From NCBI GenBank assembly GCA_964439885.1, contig CAYTPE010000007.1, positions 1-26,851 of the forward strand: DNA of 26,851 nucleotides. Reading direction: 5' to 3'. The notes beneath the pieces were generated by a model. It was not told where the DNA came from, searched no databases, and saw only the letters and a program-made list of their open reading frames with translations. This document shows positions 6,676 to 13,707 of this stretch, piece by piece. Source of the DNA: CAYTPE01 sp964439885. GTDB lineage: Bacteria; Patescibacteriota; Patescibacteriia; Magasanikbacterales; GWA2-37-8. The translations under genes were made by a program, and so were the position numbers. The number at the start of each line of letters is the position of its first letter. Position 1 is the stretch's first letter.

Positions 6676-6837
6676 TTAATTCTCATCACTCACTCGATCG
6701 TCCCCGAGCGCGTCACCCCACCCGGCCGGATTACCGTCGCCTCCAAAAATATCATCAGTGGTTTTTTCGTCGAGATCAATTTCGTCGTCGGATAATTCAC
6801 TGTCTGCTTCGAGTACGTCTTCGTCGTGTGGGTTCAT
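6676..6837 (-). CDS. Small acidic protein, unknown function
   Basis: A 53-residue frame on the minus strand runs from the ATG at 6837 to TAA at 6676. It starts MNPHDEDVLEADSELSDDE and continues through TTDDIFGGDGNPAGWGDALG. It is very acidic, has no hydrophobic segment and no cysteine, and is probably disordered. It starts 16 bases after the stop of the DUF1294 gene on the same strand, so the two may form an operon. The stop lies 9 bases past a terminator that can act on this strand. I recognise no family. Coding is likely because the frame is clean and fits the gap exactly. Confidence 0.55.
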   Translation of the reverse strand: MNPHDEDVLEADSELSDDEIDLDEKTTDDIFGGDGNPAGWGDALGDDRVSDEN

Positions 6838-6853
6838 AAGTGTATGTTAATTG

Positions 6854-7195
6854 TTAGTTCTCGGTTACAAACATACCAAAATTCGTTTGAATCGGCATCT
6901 GCGTATATCGCCAAAGCAGCATGGCTCCAGTGAGCTGCAGGAGCAGCACCAAAACAAAAAGTGCCTGAAAACTACTCTTTCTGGTTTTATGGCGAAAAAT
7001 TTTCATTCCAATCAGTGCGCCCATAGACCCGCCACACAGCGCCACCAGCAGAAGTGTGCGTTCTCGGATGCGCCAGGCACCGCTTGCAGCCGAGAGTTTG
7101 TCGCTTCCGTAGAACATGAGCGCCAGCACGTTTATGGCTACAATATATGTACTGATAAGGTAATGATTTTTTGCTGCGAGAATCAATGTCTCCAT
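6854..7195 (-). CDS. DUF1294 membrane protein
   Basis: From the ATG at 7195 (METLILAAKN) the protein has 113 residues. It holds the DUF1294 signature: NVLALMFYGSDKLSAASGAW, then RIRERTLLLVALCGGSMGAL and MKIFRHKTRKSSFQ. About three membrane helices are expected (residues about 12-28, 52-70 and 82-100). The family is widespread, short and of unknown role. A longer frame opens at a GTG at 7294. I prefer 7195 because a good promoter, TTGCTC-N17-TATACT, ends 8 bases before it, which gives an almost leaderless message. Confidence 0.85.
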   Translation of the reverse strand: METLILAAKNHYLISTYIVAINVLALMFYGSDKLSAASGAWRIRERTLLLVALCGGSMGALIGMKIFRHKTRKSSFQALFVLVLLLQLTGAMLLWRYTQMPIQTNFGMFVTEN

Positions 7196-7203
7196 ACTAT
7201 GCC

Positions 7204-7232
7204 AGTATACGCAGTTTGAGCAAAGTGAGCAA
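7204..7232 (-). promoter_or_regulatory. Promoter of the DUF1294 gene
   Basis: On the minus strand TTGCTC (7227-7232), 17 bases, TATACT (7204-7209). The start is expected within 1-3 bases of the ATG at 7195, so the transcript would be leaderless. Confidence 0.55.
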
Positions 7233-7332
7233 GGGTAATAGAGCGTCCCGCCAACCGTCGGATATAGCAGCAACAATAATACCATGGACAACACATTGTT
7301 GATCGCGCTAACTATGGAAACTACTACTTAAC

Positions 7333-8376
7333 ATGCGTATTGCCCAAATTGCTCCCTTGGTGGAATCAGTCCCGCCCAAGAAATATGGCGGTACTGAGCG
7401 AGTCGTCCATGCCCTCACCGAAGAGCTCGTACGGCGTGGCCACGAAGTAACACTTTTTGCGAGCGGCGATTCAGAAACATCAGCCGAACTTTTATCCGTC
7501 GTTCCAAAAAATTTACGAGAAGCTCGAGTAAAAGATCTCTACGGATTTAATGTGTGGTCGCTCATTAATTTAAGTAAAGCATATGGCAGTGCCGAACGGT
7601 TCGATGTTATTCACGATCATAGTGGCTATCTCGGATTACCACTCGCGTATGTAGCCCACGCTCCCACCATTATTACGATGCACGGAGCCTTTACTGACGA
7701 TGTAAAATATTTCTTTCAAATACTCAAGGCACCGCGCATTGCCTGCATCTCACATGCGCAAGCCGCCACTATCGATAACATAAATTTGCTTGGTGTGGTC
7801 CACAATGGACTGCCTATGCTAGGTTATCCATTTTCTGTCGTACCCGGAAAATATTTACTGTACGTCGGTCGAATTTGTGCTGACAAAGGCACTCACTTGG
7901 CAGTCGAGGTCGCACGTACACTACAGATGCCGCTGATTATAGCAGCCAAACTAAGACTAGCCGACCGGCCTTATTTTACCCATTGTATCTTACCGTACTT
8001 ATCAGATACAATCCGATGGATTGGAGAGGTTGACGAATTTGAGCGAAATCAACTCATGCGAGATGCGTGGTGTTTGCTTCACCCTATTACATGGCAGGAG
8101 CCGTTCGGGCTTACTCTGATTGAAGCGATGGCCTGCGGTACACCCGTAATAGCCTTTGACAAAGGGTCGAGCAGAGAAATAATTAAACACGCTAAAACAG
8201 GATTCGTAGTTGAATCAATAAATGATATGGCAGCCGCTGTAAAAAACATTCCCAGTATTAATCGAAGCGACTGTCGTGAGTACGTGCTAAGTGAGTTTAC
8301 TGTTGAAAAAATGACTGATGCGTACGAAAAAATGTATCGCTCCGTCGTGGGAGAAGTGCGCAGAACCTCTACTTAG
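7333..8376 (+). CDS. GT4-type glycosyltransferase
   Basis: The 347-residue cytoplasmic protein has a GT-B fold of family GT4. The N-terminal acceptor domain starts MRIAQIAPLVESVPPKKYGG, with the glycine-rich GGTERVVHALTEELVRRGHE loop, and includes FDVIHDHSGYLGL. The C-terminal donor domain has YLLYVGRICADKGTHLAVEV. The nucleotide-sugar motif EPFGLTLIEAMACGTPVIA has the paired glutamates of the EX7E signature. It transfers a sugar from an activated donor, probably to a cell-surface glycan or glycolipid; the substrate is not readable from sequence. It stands alone, and its stop overlaps the convergent YtxH-like gene by 4 bases. Confidence 0.9.
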   Translation: MRIAQIAPLVESVPPKKYGGTERVVHALTEELVRRGHEVTLFASGDSETSAELLSVVPKNLREARVKDLYGFNVWSLINLSKAYGSAERFDVIHDHSGYLGLPLAYVAHAPTIITMHGAFTDDVKYFFQILKAPRIACISHAQAATIDNINLLGVVHNGLPMLGYPFSVVPGKYLLYVGRICADKGTHLAVEVARTLQMPLIIAAKLRLADRPYFTHCILPYLSDTIRWIGEVDEFERNQLMRDAWCLLHPITWQEPFGLTLIEAMACGTPVIAFDKGSSREIIKHAKTGFVVESINDMAAAVKNIPSINRSDCREYVLSEFTVEKMTDAYEKMYRSVVGEVRRTST

Positions 8377-8882
8377 CTAGAAGGGGTGTGCTTGTTGCGA
8401 ATTTCGTCCCAATGATTGCGTAGTTCTTTGGTCAGTTTGCGACGAACATCGTCTACCACGGCAAGTTTGCTGGCATAGGTTTCTACTATCTCATCCACGA
8501 GTGTATAGTACTCGCGTTTGTTTATATCCGACAACGTCGCGATGCGTTCGCGCAGTACTCGGTACAACAGATATGTTTGTATTGTCCACCAGCGCTCTTT
8601 CAATTCGATTTTAACGGCGTTCGTTAGGCGAACTGGCCATAGACGTTCGCGAGCATATTCATCGGTGAGTACATCGACGAGCGCTTCGTATTTTGCTTGT
8701 GTATAATCAGAAATAGTGTGGGCGCGCTTTTCAATTTCGCGGTAGAGCTCTTCGGTGTAGGTGCGAGCTTTTTCTCGCACCTGTTTCCCATTTCGAGTAG
8801 TAAACAAGGCCACCAGAATACTCCCGAGTGCCCCGCCGACGAGTGCGCCACGCTTAAATTGTGCATGAGAATGTGATGCCAT
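8373..8882 (-). CDS. YtxH-like membrane-associated protein
   Basis: The 169-residue protein has an N-terminal glycine-rich membrane segment (about residues 12-28, RGALVGGALGSILVALFTTR), directly followed by NGKQVREKARTYTEELYREI. That is the pattern of YtxH/gas-vesicle-like stress proteins: one short helix, then a long charged amphipathic coil. The remainder is strongly helical with repeating Tyr-Thr-Leu-Val-Asp-Glu segments (YEALVDVLTDEYA and YYTLVDEIVETYA), which suggests an internal duplication of about 60 residues. The function in this family is unclear; an envelope stress role is assumed from Bacillus relatives. A CATACT hexamer abuts the ATG. Confidence 0.7.
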   Translation of the reverse strand: MASHSHAQFKRGALVGGALGSILVALFTTRNGKQVREKARTYTEELYREIEKRAHTISDYTQAKYEALVDVLTDEYARERLWPVRLTNAVKIELKERWWTIQTYLLYRVLRERIATLSDINKREYYTLVDEIVETYASKLAVVDDVRRKLTKELRNHWDEIRNKHTPSS

Positions 8883-8936
8883 AGTATGGTGTGCGATATG
8901 TGACGCATATGTGATGGCAGCCTTACCCTGCTTAGC

Positions 8937-8965
8937 TTGTCAGTTGGCGCCAGAGCAGCTATAGT
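8937..8965 (+). promoter_or_regulatory. Promoter of the CAP-domain gene
   Basis: TTGTCA (8937-8942), 17 bases, TATAGT (8960-8965). The ATG at 8974 lies 8 bases downstream, so the message is predicted to be leaderless. Confidence 0.55.
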
Positions 8966-8973
8966 ATGAGTAT

Positions 8974-9897
8974 ATGAAAAAATCCTTATTTCTATTGACG
9001 GTTGTGCTCGGTATTTCATTACTCGGCGGTTTTTTGACGACCGCAGGTGTTGTTGCTGCCACCGCAACCATTAAAAAAGCTCCCATTTCTCCCCAAACAG
9101 GTAATATAACAACGAAAAAACCGGCAGCAAAAGTCGTCTCCAAGAAAACGATAAAAACAGTAGCAGCAAAGAAAACAACGGTTGCTCCGTTGCCCAAAGA
9201 AAAAGCACTCACCAACGACCTAACAATCCGTGGCGTTATCGATTTCACCAACGCGGCACGTGCCAAAAACGGCAATAAACCGGTGCTTATAGAAAATAGC
9301 ACGCTTGACGCTATTGCTCTCGAGCGAGCTAATGATATGTTCGCCAAGCAGTATTTTGCGCACATATCACCAAGTGGAGTGGCTCCCAATGAGCTCGCGA
9401 CAAATCGTGGATATGCATTTATTTCTTTCGGAGAAAATATCGCTTTGGGTAATTTTGGAGGTGATGCGAAATTGGTGGATGCATGGATGCACAGCCCTGA
9501 GCATCGTGAAAATATTCTGCGGCAATCGTATTCGGAGATAGGTGTGGCCGTCGTGCATGGGGTGTACGAAGGTCAGATGACATGGATAGCGGTGCAGGAA
9601 TTTGGCATGCCAGTCAGCGCGTGTCCGCGCGTCGATGGTGCTCTCAAAGCTCACATTGATATGGAGCGCGAACAAATGTCGAGTTTACAGACACGCATTG
9701 GTGACCTTCGCGGTCTGCTTTTGGCCTCGCACATACAAACAGCCGACGATGCAGCGATGTATAACCAAAAAGTGGCAGAGTATAATGATATGGTGAACCA
9801 ATTTAATAACCAAGTACAAAACATACAAGGCGACATTGACGGGTATAACGCGCAAGTGCAAGCGTATGGTGCGTGCGCCAAAACGGCGGGTGAGTAA
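8974..9897 (+). CDS. Secreted CAP/SCP-domain protein with C-terminal coiled coil
   Basis: The 307-residue protein begins with a signal peptide (MKKSLFLLTVVLGISLLGGF, likely cleaved near VVAA-TAT). A Lys/Ala/Thr-rich linker follows to about residue 80. The CAP domain (about 85-210) shows IDFTNAARAKNGNKPV, then FAKQYFAHISPSGVAP with the metal-site histidine, the conserved GENIALG, and HSPEHRENILRQSYSEIGVA with the second Glu/His pair. All four family active-site residues appear present. The last ~90 residues form a coiled coil (MEREQMSSLQTRIGDLRGLL). CAP proteins act outside the cell, some as wall-linked or binding proteins; the exact role here is unknown. A terminator follows. Confidence 0.9.
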   Translation: MKKSLFLLTVVLGISLLGGFLTTAGVVAATATIKKAPISPQTGNITTKKPAAKVVSKKTIKTVAAKKTTVAPLPKEKALTNDLTIRGVIDFTNAARAKNGNKPVLIENSTLDAIALERANDMFAKQYFAHISPSGVAPNELATNRGYAFISFGENIALGNFGGDAKLVDAWMHSPEHRENILRQSYSEIGVAVVHGVYEGQMTWIAVQEFGMPVSACPRVDGALKAHIDMEREQMSSLQTRIGDLRGLLLASHIQTADDAAMYNQKVAEYNDMVNQFNNQVQNIQGDIDGYNAQVQAYGACAKTAGE

Positions 9898-9904
9898 GTG
9901 TGAC

Positions 9905-9935
9905 AAAAAAGAGCGGCTTAGCCAGCCGCTTTTTA
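9905..9935 (+). terminator. Bidirectional intrinsic terminator between convergent genes
   Basis: AGCGGCT (9912-9918) pairs with AGCCGCT (9924-9930), flanked by six A on the left and five T on the right. It lies between the CAP gene and the convergent gene ending at 9933. Confidence 0.85.
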
Positions 9936-10760
9936 ATTTTGCGAATAGAGCACGTCGTGTATTTGTCCGTCTAAAGAAATGTACCAGGTGGTAGAAATAC
10001 CAAAATACATATGATTCGGAGTTTGGCCAGCAGCGCGAAGGCATGACCAGACAACGACTCCCTTGTCCATGCGAGCGTCACACGGTGCAATACGAACGCC
10101 TGCTGCATCAGTACTCCAGGTGGGAATGGTGCTGAGCGCGTATGCTGTGCTCGTGGTGAGTAGATAGAGCATCGGGCGTTTGTAAAAACTTCCGTCTACC
10201 TGAATGGAAAATAATTTTTCAGCGGACGAAGTGGGCTCTTCCACGATCTGGTACGGTGTGGTGGAAGTTGGCCACACATAGCCTGCTACCATATCGACGT
10301 GAGGCGCGACATGACAGAGATAATAAACGAACGTTGTTTCATGAAATTTTTTTTGAGAAAATGTTTGTATTCTCGTGCGCATGTCCAGTAAGTAGTCGAC
10401 GGTGTAGTTTTCGGTGGGCAACGCACTTTTGAGTGCCGGGTCACGCAGAATTGTTTCGAGCACATCACCCCCATATGGATCAGCATTATGTATTGTTATG
10501 CAATCAGTTTGCAGGGCATAGATCGGCTGTTGAGTGGAGAAAAAGAGGTTGGGAACGTTACGTGCAGAGGTAAAATTTTGATCGAGTGCCGACAAACGAA
10601 TGGCCACATCAAGCGCGGTTTCGTGTTGGATTGATGGGCTCTGTGCTGATACAGCCGGTAGAGTGGATGCTGGTTCATACAGATACATCCATACTATAGC
10701 AAATGCAAAGCATCCCCCGAGTACGACCGTGATAGCGAGTAAAGGTCGCGGTAGTGGCAT
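9933..10760 (-). CDS. Membrane-anchored extracytoplasmic protein, unknown function
   Basis: From the ATG at 10760 (MPLPRPLLAITVVLGGCFAF) the protein has 275 residues: one N-terminal membrane helix (about 6-28), then an extracytoplasmic domain rich in Ser/Thr/Tyr/Pro. Four or more cysteines in the domain (TDCITIHN, YLCHV, APCDARM, WSCLRA) may form disulfides. I recognise no family. A longer frame starts at a GTG at 10799, but the promoter TTGACA at 10801-10806 would then overlap the coding start, so 10760 is preferred. The gene stands alone between two terminators. It could be a lineage-specific surface protein. Confidence 0.72.
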   Translation of the reverse strand: MPLPRPLLAITVVLGGCFAFAIVWMYLYEPASTLPAVSAQSPSIQHETALDVAIRLSALDQNFTSARNVPNLFFSTQQPIYALQTDCITIHNADPYGGDVLETILRDPALKSALPTENYTVDYLLDMRTRIQTFSQKKFHETTFVYYLCHVAPHVDMVAGYVWPTSTTPYQIVEEPTSSAEKLFSIQVDGSFYKRPMLYLLTTSTAYALSTIPTWSTDAAGVRIAPCDARMDKGVVVWSCLRAAGQTPNHMYFGISTTWYISLDGQIHDVLYSQN

Positions 10761-10776
10761 AAAAGATCTCTTAGGT

Positions 10777-10806
10777 ACCGTAGCACGCGTTTTTTGCACG
10801 TGTCAA
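10777..10806 (-). promoter_or_regulatory. Promoter of the membrane-anchored gene at 9933-10760
   Basis: On the minus strand TTGACA (10801-10806) is followed after 18 bases by TACGGT (10777-10782). The -35 box is perfect and the -10 weak. It fixes the start codon at 10760 rather than the upstream GTG. Confidence 0.5.
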
Positions 10807-10830
10807 CCCCACTGCTTCGGGAACGCGATA

Positions 10831-10867
10831 CAACAAAAACACCCGAGAATGCGGGTGATTTTGTTGA
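10831..10867 (-). terminator. Intrinsic terminator of msrB
   Basis: CACCCG/CGGGTG (10840-10845 with 10852-10857), extended by CAACAAAAA/TTTTGTTG outer arms, with a T-run on the minus strand. The structure can act on both strands. Confidence 0.8.
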
Positions 10868-10879
10868 ACTGAGTAAATT

Positions 10880-11233
10880 TTATTTAGCTACAAATTTAAG
10901 AGAAATCGAATTCACACAATGGCGCGTGTCTTTGGGCGTAAACCCTTCTCCCTCGAAGACATGTCCGAGATGCGCTCCGCATGTGGCGCACGTTATCTCC
11001 GTGCGCACGCCATCAGCATCAACCGTTCGTTTCACTGCACCCGGGATTTCTTGATCAAAACTAGGCCAGCCACAGCCGGAGTGAAATTTGGCATTACTCA
11101 CATAGAGCGGCGTTTCGCACCGTCGGCACACGTAGGTGCCTTCCTGCCAAAAATCATCATATTCCCCAGTGCCGGGCAGTTCGGTACCCTTGTGCACGAT
11201 GACACGCTCCTCTTCGGGAGTCAACTTATTCAT
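10880..11233 (-). CDS. msrB: Peptide-methionine (R)-S-oxide reductase MsrB
   Basis: The 117-residue cytoplasmic enzyme reduces the R-epimer of methionine sulfoxide in proteins. Seen in order: the first zinc CxxC (YVCRRCETPLY), the conserved FHSGCGWPSFD, the segment VDADGVRTEITCATCGAHLG with the second CxxC, GHVFEGEGFTPKDTRHCVNS with the catalytic cysteine, and ISLKFV at the end. The single-domain length fits stand-alone MsrB, and no MsrA fusion is present. SGCGWPSF contains an additional Cys that may act in resolution. The gene has its own promoter (TTTACA-N17-TACAAT), whose -35 box lies in the T-run of the neighbouring terminator. Confidence 0.96.
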   Translation of the reverse strand: MNKLTPEEERVIVHKGTELPGTGEYDDFWQEGTYVCRRCETPLYVSNAKFHSGCGWPSFDQEIPGAVKRTVDADGVRTEITCATCGAHLGHVFEGEGFTPKDTRHCVNSISLKFVAK

Positions 11234-11262
11234 ATGGATAAACAGTTAAGAATAATATTCAC

Positions 11263-11291
11263 ATTGTAGCACCCACTCAGAGCGCTGTAAA
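11263..11291 (-). promoter_or_regulatory. Promoter of msrB
   Basis: On the minus strand TTTACA (11286-11291), 17 bases, TACAAT (11263-11268), preceded by TGC as an extended -10. The expected start is near 11256, about 22 nt before the ATG. Confidence 0.6.
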
Positions 11292-11319
11292 AAAATCCGG
11301 CGCATGGTACGCGCCGGAT
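11288..11319 (-). terminator. Intrinsic terminator of the MacAB-like operon
   Basis: ATCCGGCGC (11295-11303) pairs with GCGCCGGAT (11311-11319), with seven T on the minus strand. It closes the operon that ends with the DUF5666-like gene. Confidence 0.88.
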
Positions 11320-11330
11320 CGGTGTGTATT

Positions 11331-11762
11331 TTAGCGGCCCAGCGGTGTGGTGGAAGCGAAACCAGCCGGACGAATTTGAATTTGTTCGGCGGTTACGGTG
11401 CCGTCACTATTCGTAGCTCCGTTGATGCTGACACCAGTGCCGACCACAACATCACTCAGGGTGCCGGAAGCCATTTTATTCACCGGCGTCGTGTTAGAGA
11501 TAAGAATGATCTTTGAGCCGCCAGTTCTCATTTGCACAGTCAAAGTCGAGTCGGTTTTGTTAATAACATCGCCTGATATAAAATTAGCACCAGCACTGTT
11601 GCGTCCATTCGCGTTGCGGAAACCTCCGCCGGTAAAGCCACTACGATTCCCCCCGATTGCTTGTGTAGCAGGATGACTTTTTGCGTAAGAAATGCCACCA
11701 TAAAAACCTGCACTTCCTACAATAAGTAGACCAACAATACCAACGGCGATTGTTTTTTTCAT
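11331..11762 (-). CDS. Small secreted DUF5666-like protein, last gene of the MacAB-like operon
   Basis: The 143-residue protein has a signal or anchor peptide (MKKTIAVGIVGLLIVGSAGF), then a Gly/Asn/Arg-rich stretch (GGNRSGFTGGGFRNANGRNS). A small beta domain at about residues 62-135 reads ISGDVINKTDSTLTVQMRTG, IILISNTTPVNKM and VVVGTGVSINGATNSDGTVT. This fold type resembles DUF5666, in which residues alternate in an OB-like barrel. It starts 9 bases after the permease stop and shares the operon. A role outside the membrane with the exporter is inferred from position only. The adaptor of the same operon also ends in a Gly/Asn/Arg-rich tail. Confidence 0.7.
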   Translation of the reverse strand: MKKTIAVGIVGLLIVGSAGFYGGISYAKSHPATQAIGGNRSGFTGGGFRNANGRNSAGANFISGDVINKTDSTLTVQMRTGGSKIILISNTTPVNKMASGTLSDVVVGTGVSINGATNSDGTVTAEQIQIRPAGFASTTPLGR

Positions 11763-11771
11763 AAAGAAAAA

Positions 11772-12995
11772 TTACTCGAAGCGTAAGGCTTCGATGGGAT
11801 TAAGTTCCGCGGCTCGACGAGCCGGATAATAACCAAAAACTATGCCAATAAGCGCCGAAACACCACAAGCCAAACCAATTGACGATATTGAGATTTGTCC
11901 GGCAATACCTGCGAATCGGCTGATGAGCAGCGACGCAAGCCACCCAACCACAATACCGAGAATACCACCAATGAGGGTGAGGCTGACAGCTTCCAACAAA
12001 AATTGTCGACTGATATCACGCTTCTCCGCTCCGATTGCCTGACGCAATCCGATTTCTCTCGTGCGTTCGGTAACTGTCGTCAACATCATATTCATAATGC
12101 CGATGCCACCAACCACGAGTGAAATACCAGCGATAGACGCAAGCAATGTGGTAAACGTGTTTGTAACACTTGAGGCGGTCGCGACAATGTCCGCTTGATT
12201 GAGCACGCTAAAGTCTGCCGCCTGAGGGTTGGAAATATGGTGGCGCTCCAACAGTAAACTATTGATTGAATCTTGTACTGCTGTCATAGAGTTGGCGTCC
12301 GCCGCTTGGACACTGATTGTTGTTATATAACTATCGCCGGCCAAAAAATGTTGTGCGGCAGAGATCGGTATGTAAATCGAGTCATCGGGGTTGTTGAACC
12401 CTGAGCCACCTTTACTTTGAGTTACGCCTATTATTTTAAAATTAATACTATTGATGCGAATAGTTTTTCCCACAGGGTCACTGCCTTCACCAAACAAGTC
12501 GTCGCGAGTGGTGGGGCCAAGCACGGCCACCCGCGCGTTCGTTTGCACGTTTTGCGCCGTGACAAATGAGCCACTATCGATTTGTACATTGCGCACTTCC
12601 AGATAAGACGGCACCGTACCCACCACTTGTGTGTTGGTGTTTTTTCCCGAAGCGGTGACTTGGTATCGACGGGAAAGCTCCGGGGCAGTCGCTTTGATAA
12701 GCGAAATAGACTGCTGGATTGCGTCGGCATCAGCTTGCGTGAGTGTTTGTGCCGAACCGCGTCCAGCACTCACCGTTACCCCAACACCGCGCTGTGCACC
12801 GGGGGTCACAATAACCAAATTCGCGCCAGCCGATTGAATACTGGCCTGTATGTTACTTTGTGCTCCTTGGCCGATGGCGATCATGGCAATAACTGATCCA
12901 ATACCAATCACAATGCCAAGCACGGTGAGTAGCGACCGAACTTTATTCGCGGATAGACCCCAATAAATTTCTTCGGCCAAATCACTCAGGTGCAT
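11772..12995 (-). CDS. MacB/FtsX-type ABC transporter permease
   Basis: The 407-residue membrane protein has the MacB_PCD layout. The first helix includes NKVRSLLTVLGIVIGIGSVI. A large extracytoplasmic domain spans about residues 45-280 (QSAGANLVIVTPGAQRGVGV, VAVLGPTTRDDLFGEGSDPV, RINSINFKIIGVTQSKGGSG). Three C-terminal helices form the FtsX domain (SIAGISLVVGGIGIMNMMLT, ERTREIGLRQAIGAEKRDI, GYYPARRAAELNPIEALRFE). The start overlaps the ATPase gene by 14 bases. With the ATPase and adaptor it forms a mechanotransmission-type exporter, probably of peptides, lipids or antimicrobials; the substrate is unknown. Unlike E. coli MacB, the ATPase is a separate protein. Confidence 0.93.
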   Translation of the reverse strand: MHLSDLAEEIYWGLSANKVRSLLTVLGIVIGIGSVIAMIAIGQGAQSNIQASIQSAGANLVIVTPGAQRGVGVTVSAGRGSAQTLTQADADAIQQSISLIKATAPELSRRYQVTASGKNTNTQVVGTVPSYLEVRNVQIDSGSFVTAQNVQTNARVAVLGPTTRDDLFGEGSDPVGKTIRINSINFKIIGVTQSKGGSGFNNPDDSIYIPISAAQHFLAGDSYITTISVQAADANSMTAVQDSINSLLLERHHISNPQAADFSVLNQADIVATASSVTNTFTTLLASIAGISLVVGGIGIMNMMLTTVTERTREIGLRQAIGAEKRDISRQFLLEAVSLTLIGGILGIVVGWLASLLISRFAGIAGQISISSIGLACGVSALIGIVFGYYPARRAAELNPIEALRFE

Positions 12996-13698
12996 AGGCG
13001 GCAGTTGCTAAGCGACGAGCGTGGTCGGTTTCTTCTCGCACAATCCGGCCATCCCGGATATGAATGATGCGAGCAGCGTGTTCGGCGACGTCGCGTTCGT
13101 GGGTAATTAATACGATGGTGTGGCCATCACGATTTAATTTTTGAAAAGTCGCCAACACTACCTCACCGGTTTTGGTATCCAGATTTCCGGTTGGTTCATC
13201 GGCCAAAATAAGCGTTGGGTTGTTGACGAGCGCTCGCGCAATGGCGACACGCTGAATTTGACCGCCCGAAAGTTGATTCGACAGATGATCAAAATGTTTG
13301 TCATCAAAACTCGCAGCGTGCAGAGCGGCACGTGCCTGTTCCTGGCGTTTGGCATGCGGGACGCCGGCATACATAAGCGGCAGCATGACATTTCGCAGTA
13401 CTGTGGTACGCGGCAAGAGGTTAAAGGATTGAAACACAAAGCCTATTTTGTCGCGACGGATGCGCGCGAGCTCAATATCGGAAAACGTGGAAACGTCACG
13501 TCCGTCGAGTCGGTATACTCCGCTGGTCGGTCTATCCAGAGCTCCAAGCATGTGCATAAGGGTAGATTTGCCCGAACCACTCGGCCCCATGATAGCCACA
13601 AAGTCGCCGTTGGGAATAGTAAAGGTTACTCCTTTTAGAGCCTGAAATTCCATCGTGTCATTTTTGTATGTTTTGGTGAGGTCGTGAATTTCAATCAT
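12982..13698 (-). CDS. MacB/LolD-type ABC transporter ATP-binding protein
   Basis: The 238-residue ATPase has Walker A GPSGSGKST at residues 38-46, the Q-loop FVFQSFNLLPRTTVLRNVML, the signature LSGGQIQRVAIARAL, Walker B LILADEPTGNLD and the H-loop histidine in IVLITHERDV. The family pairs with FtsX-fold permeases (MacB, LolCDE and antimicrobial exporters). It energises the permease encoded directly downstream with a 14-base overlap. It lies 9 bases after the adaptor gene stop. Start ATG at 13698 (MIEIHDLTKTYK) is the normal N-terminus. Confidence 0.95.
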   Translation of the reverse strand: MIEIHDLTKTYKNDTMEFQALKGVTFTIPNGDFVAIMGPSGSGKSTLMHMLGALDRPTSGVYRLDGRDVSTFSDIELARIRRDKIGFVFQSFNLLPRTTVLRNVMLPLMYAGVPHAKRQEQARAALHAASFDDKHFDHLSNQLSGGQIQRVAIARALVNNPTLILADEPTGNLDTKTGEVVLATFQKLNRDGHTIVLITHERDVAEHAARIIHIRDGRIVREETDHARRLATAAYAPE

Positions 13699-13707
13699 AC
13701 TTTATGC

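Noticed and set aside
10761..10799. GTG at 10799 as start of the membrane-anchored gene
   Set aside because: It lies between the -35 and -10 boxes of a TTGACA promoter, so it would not be transcribed from it.
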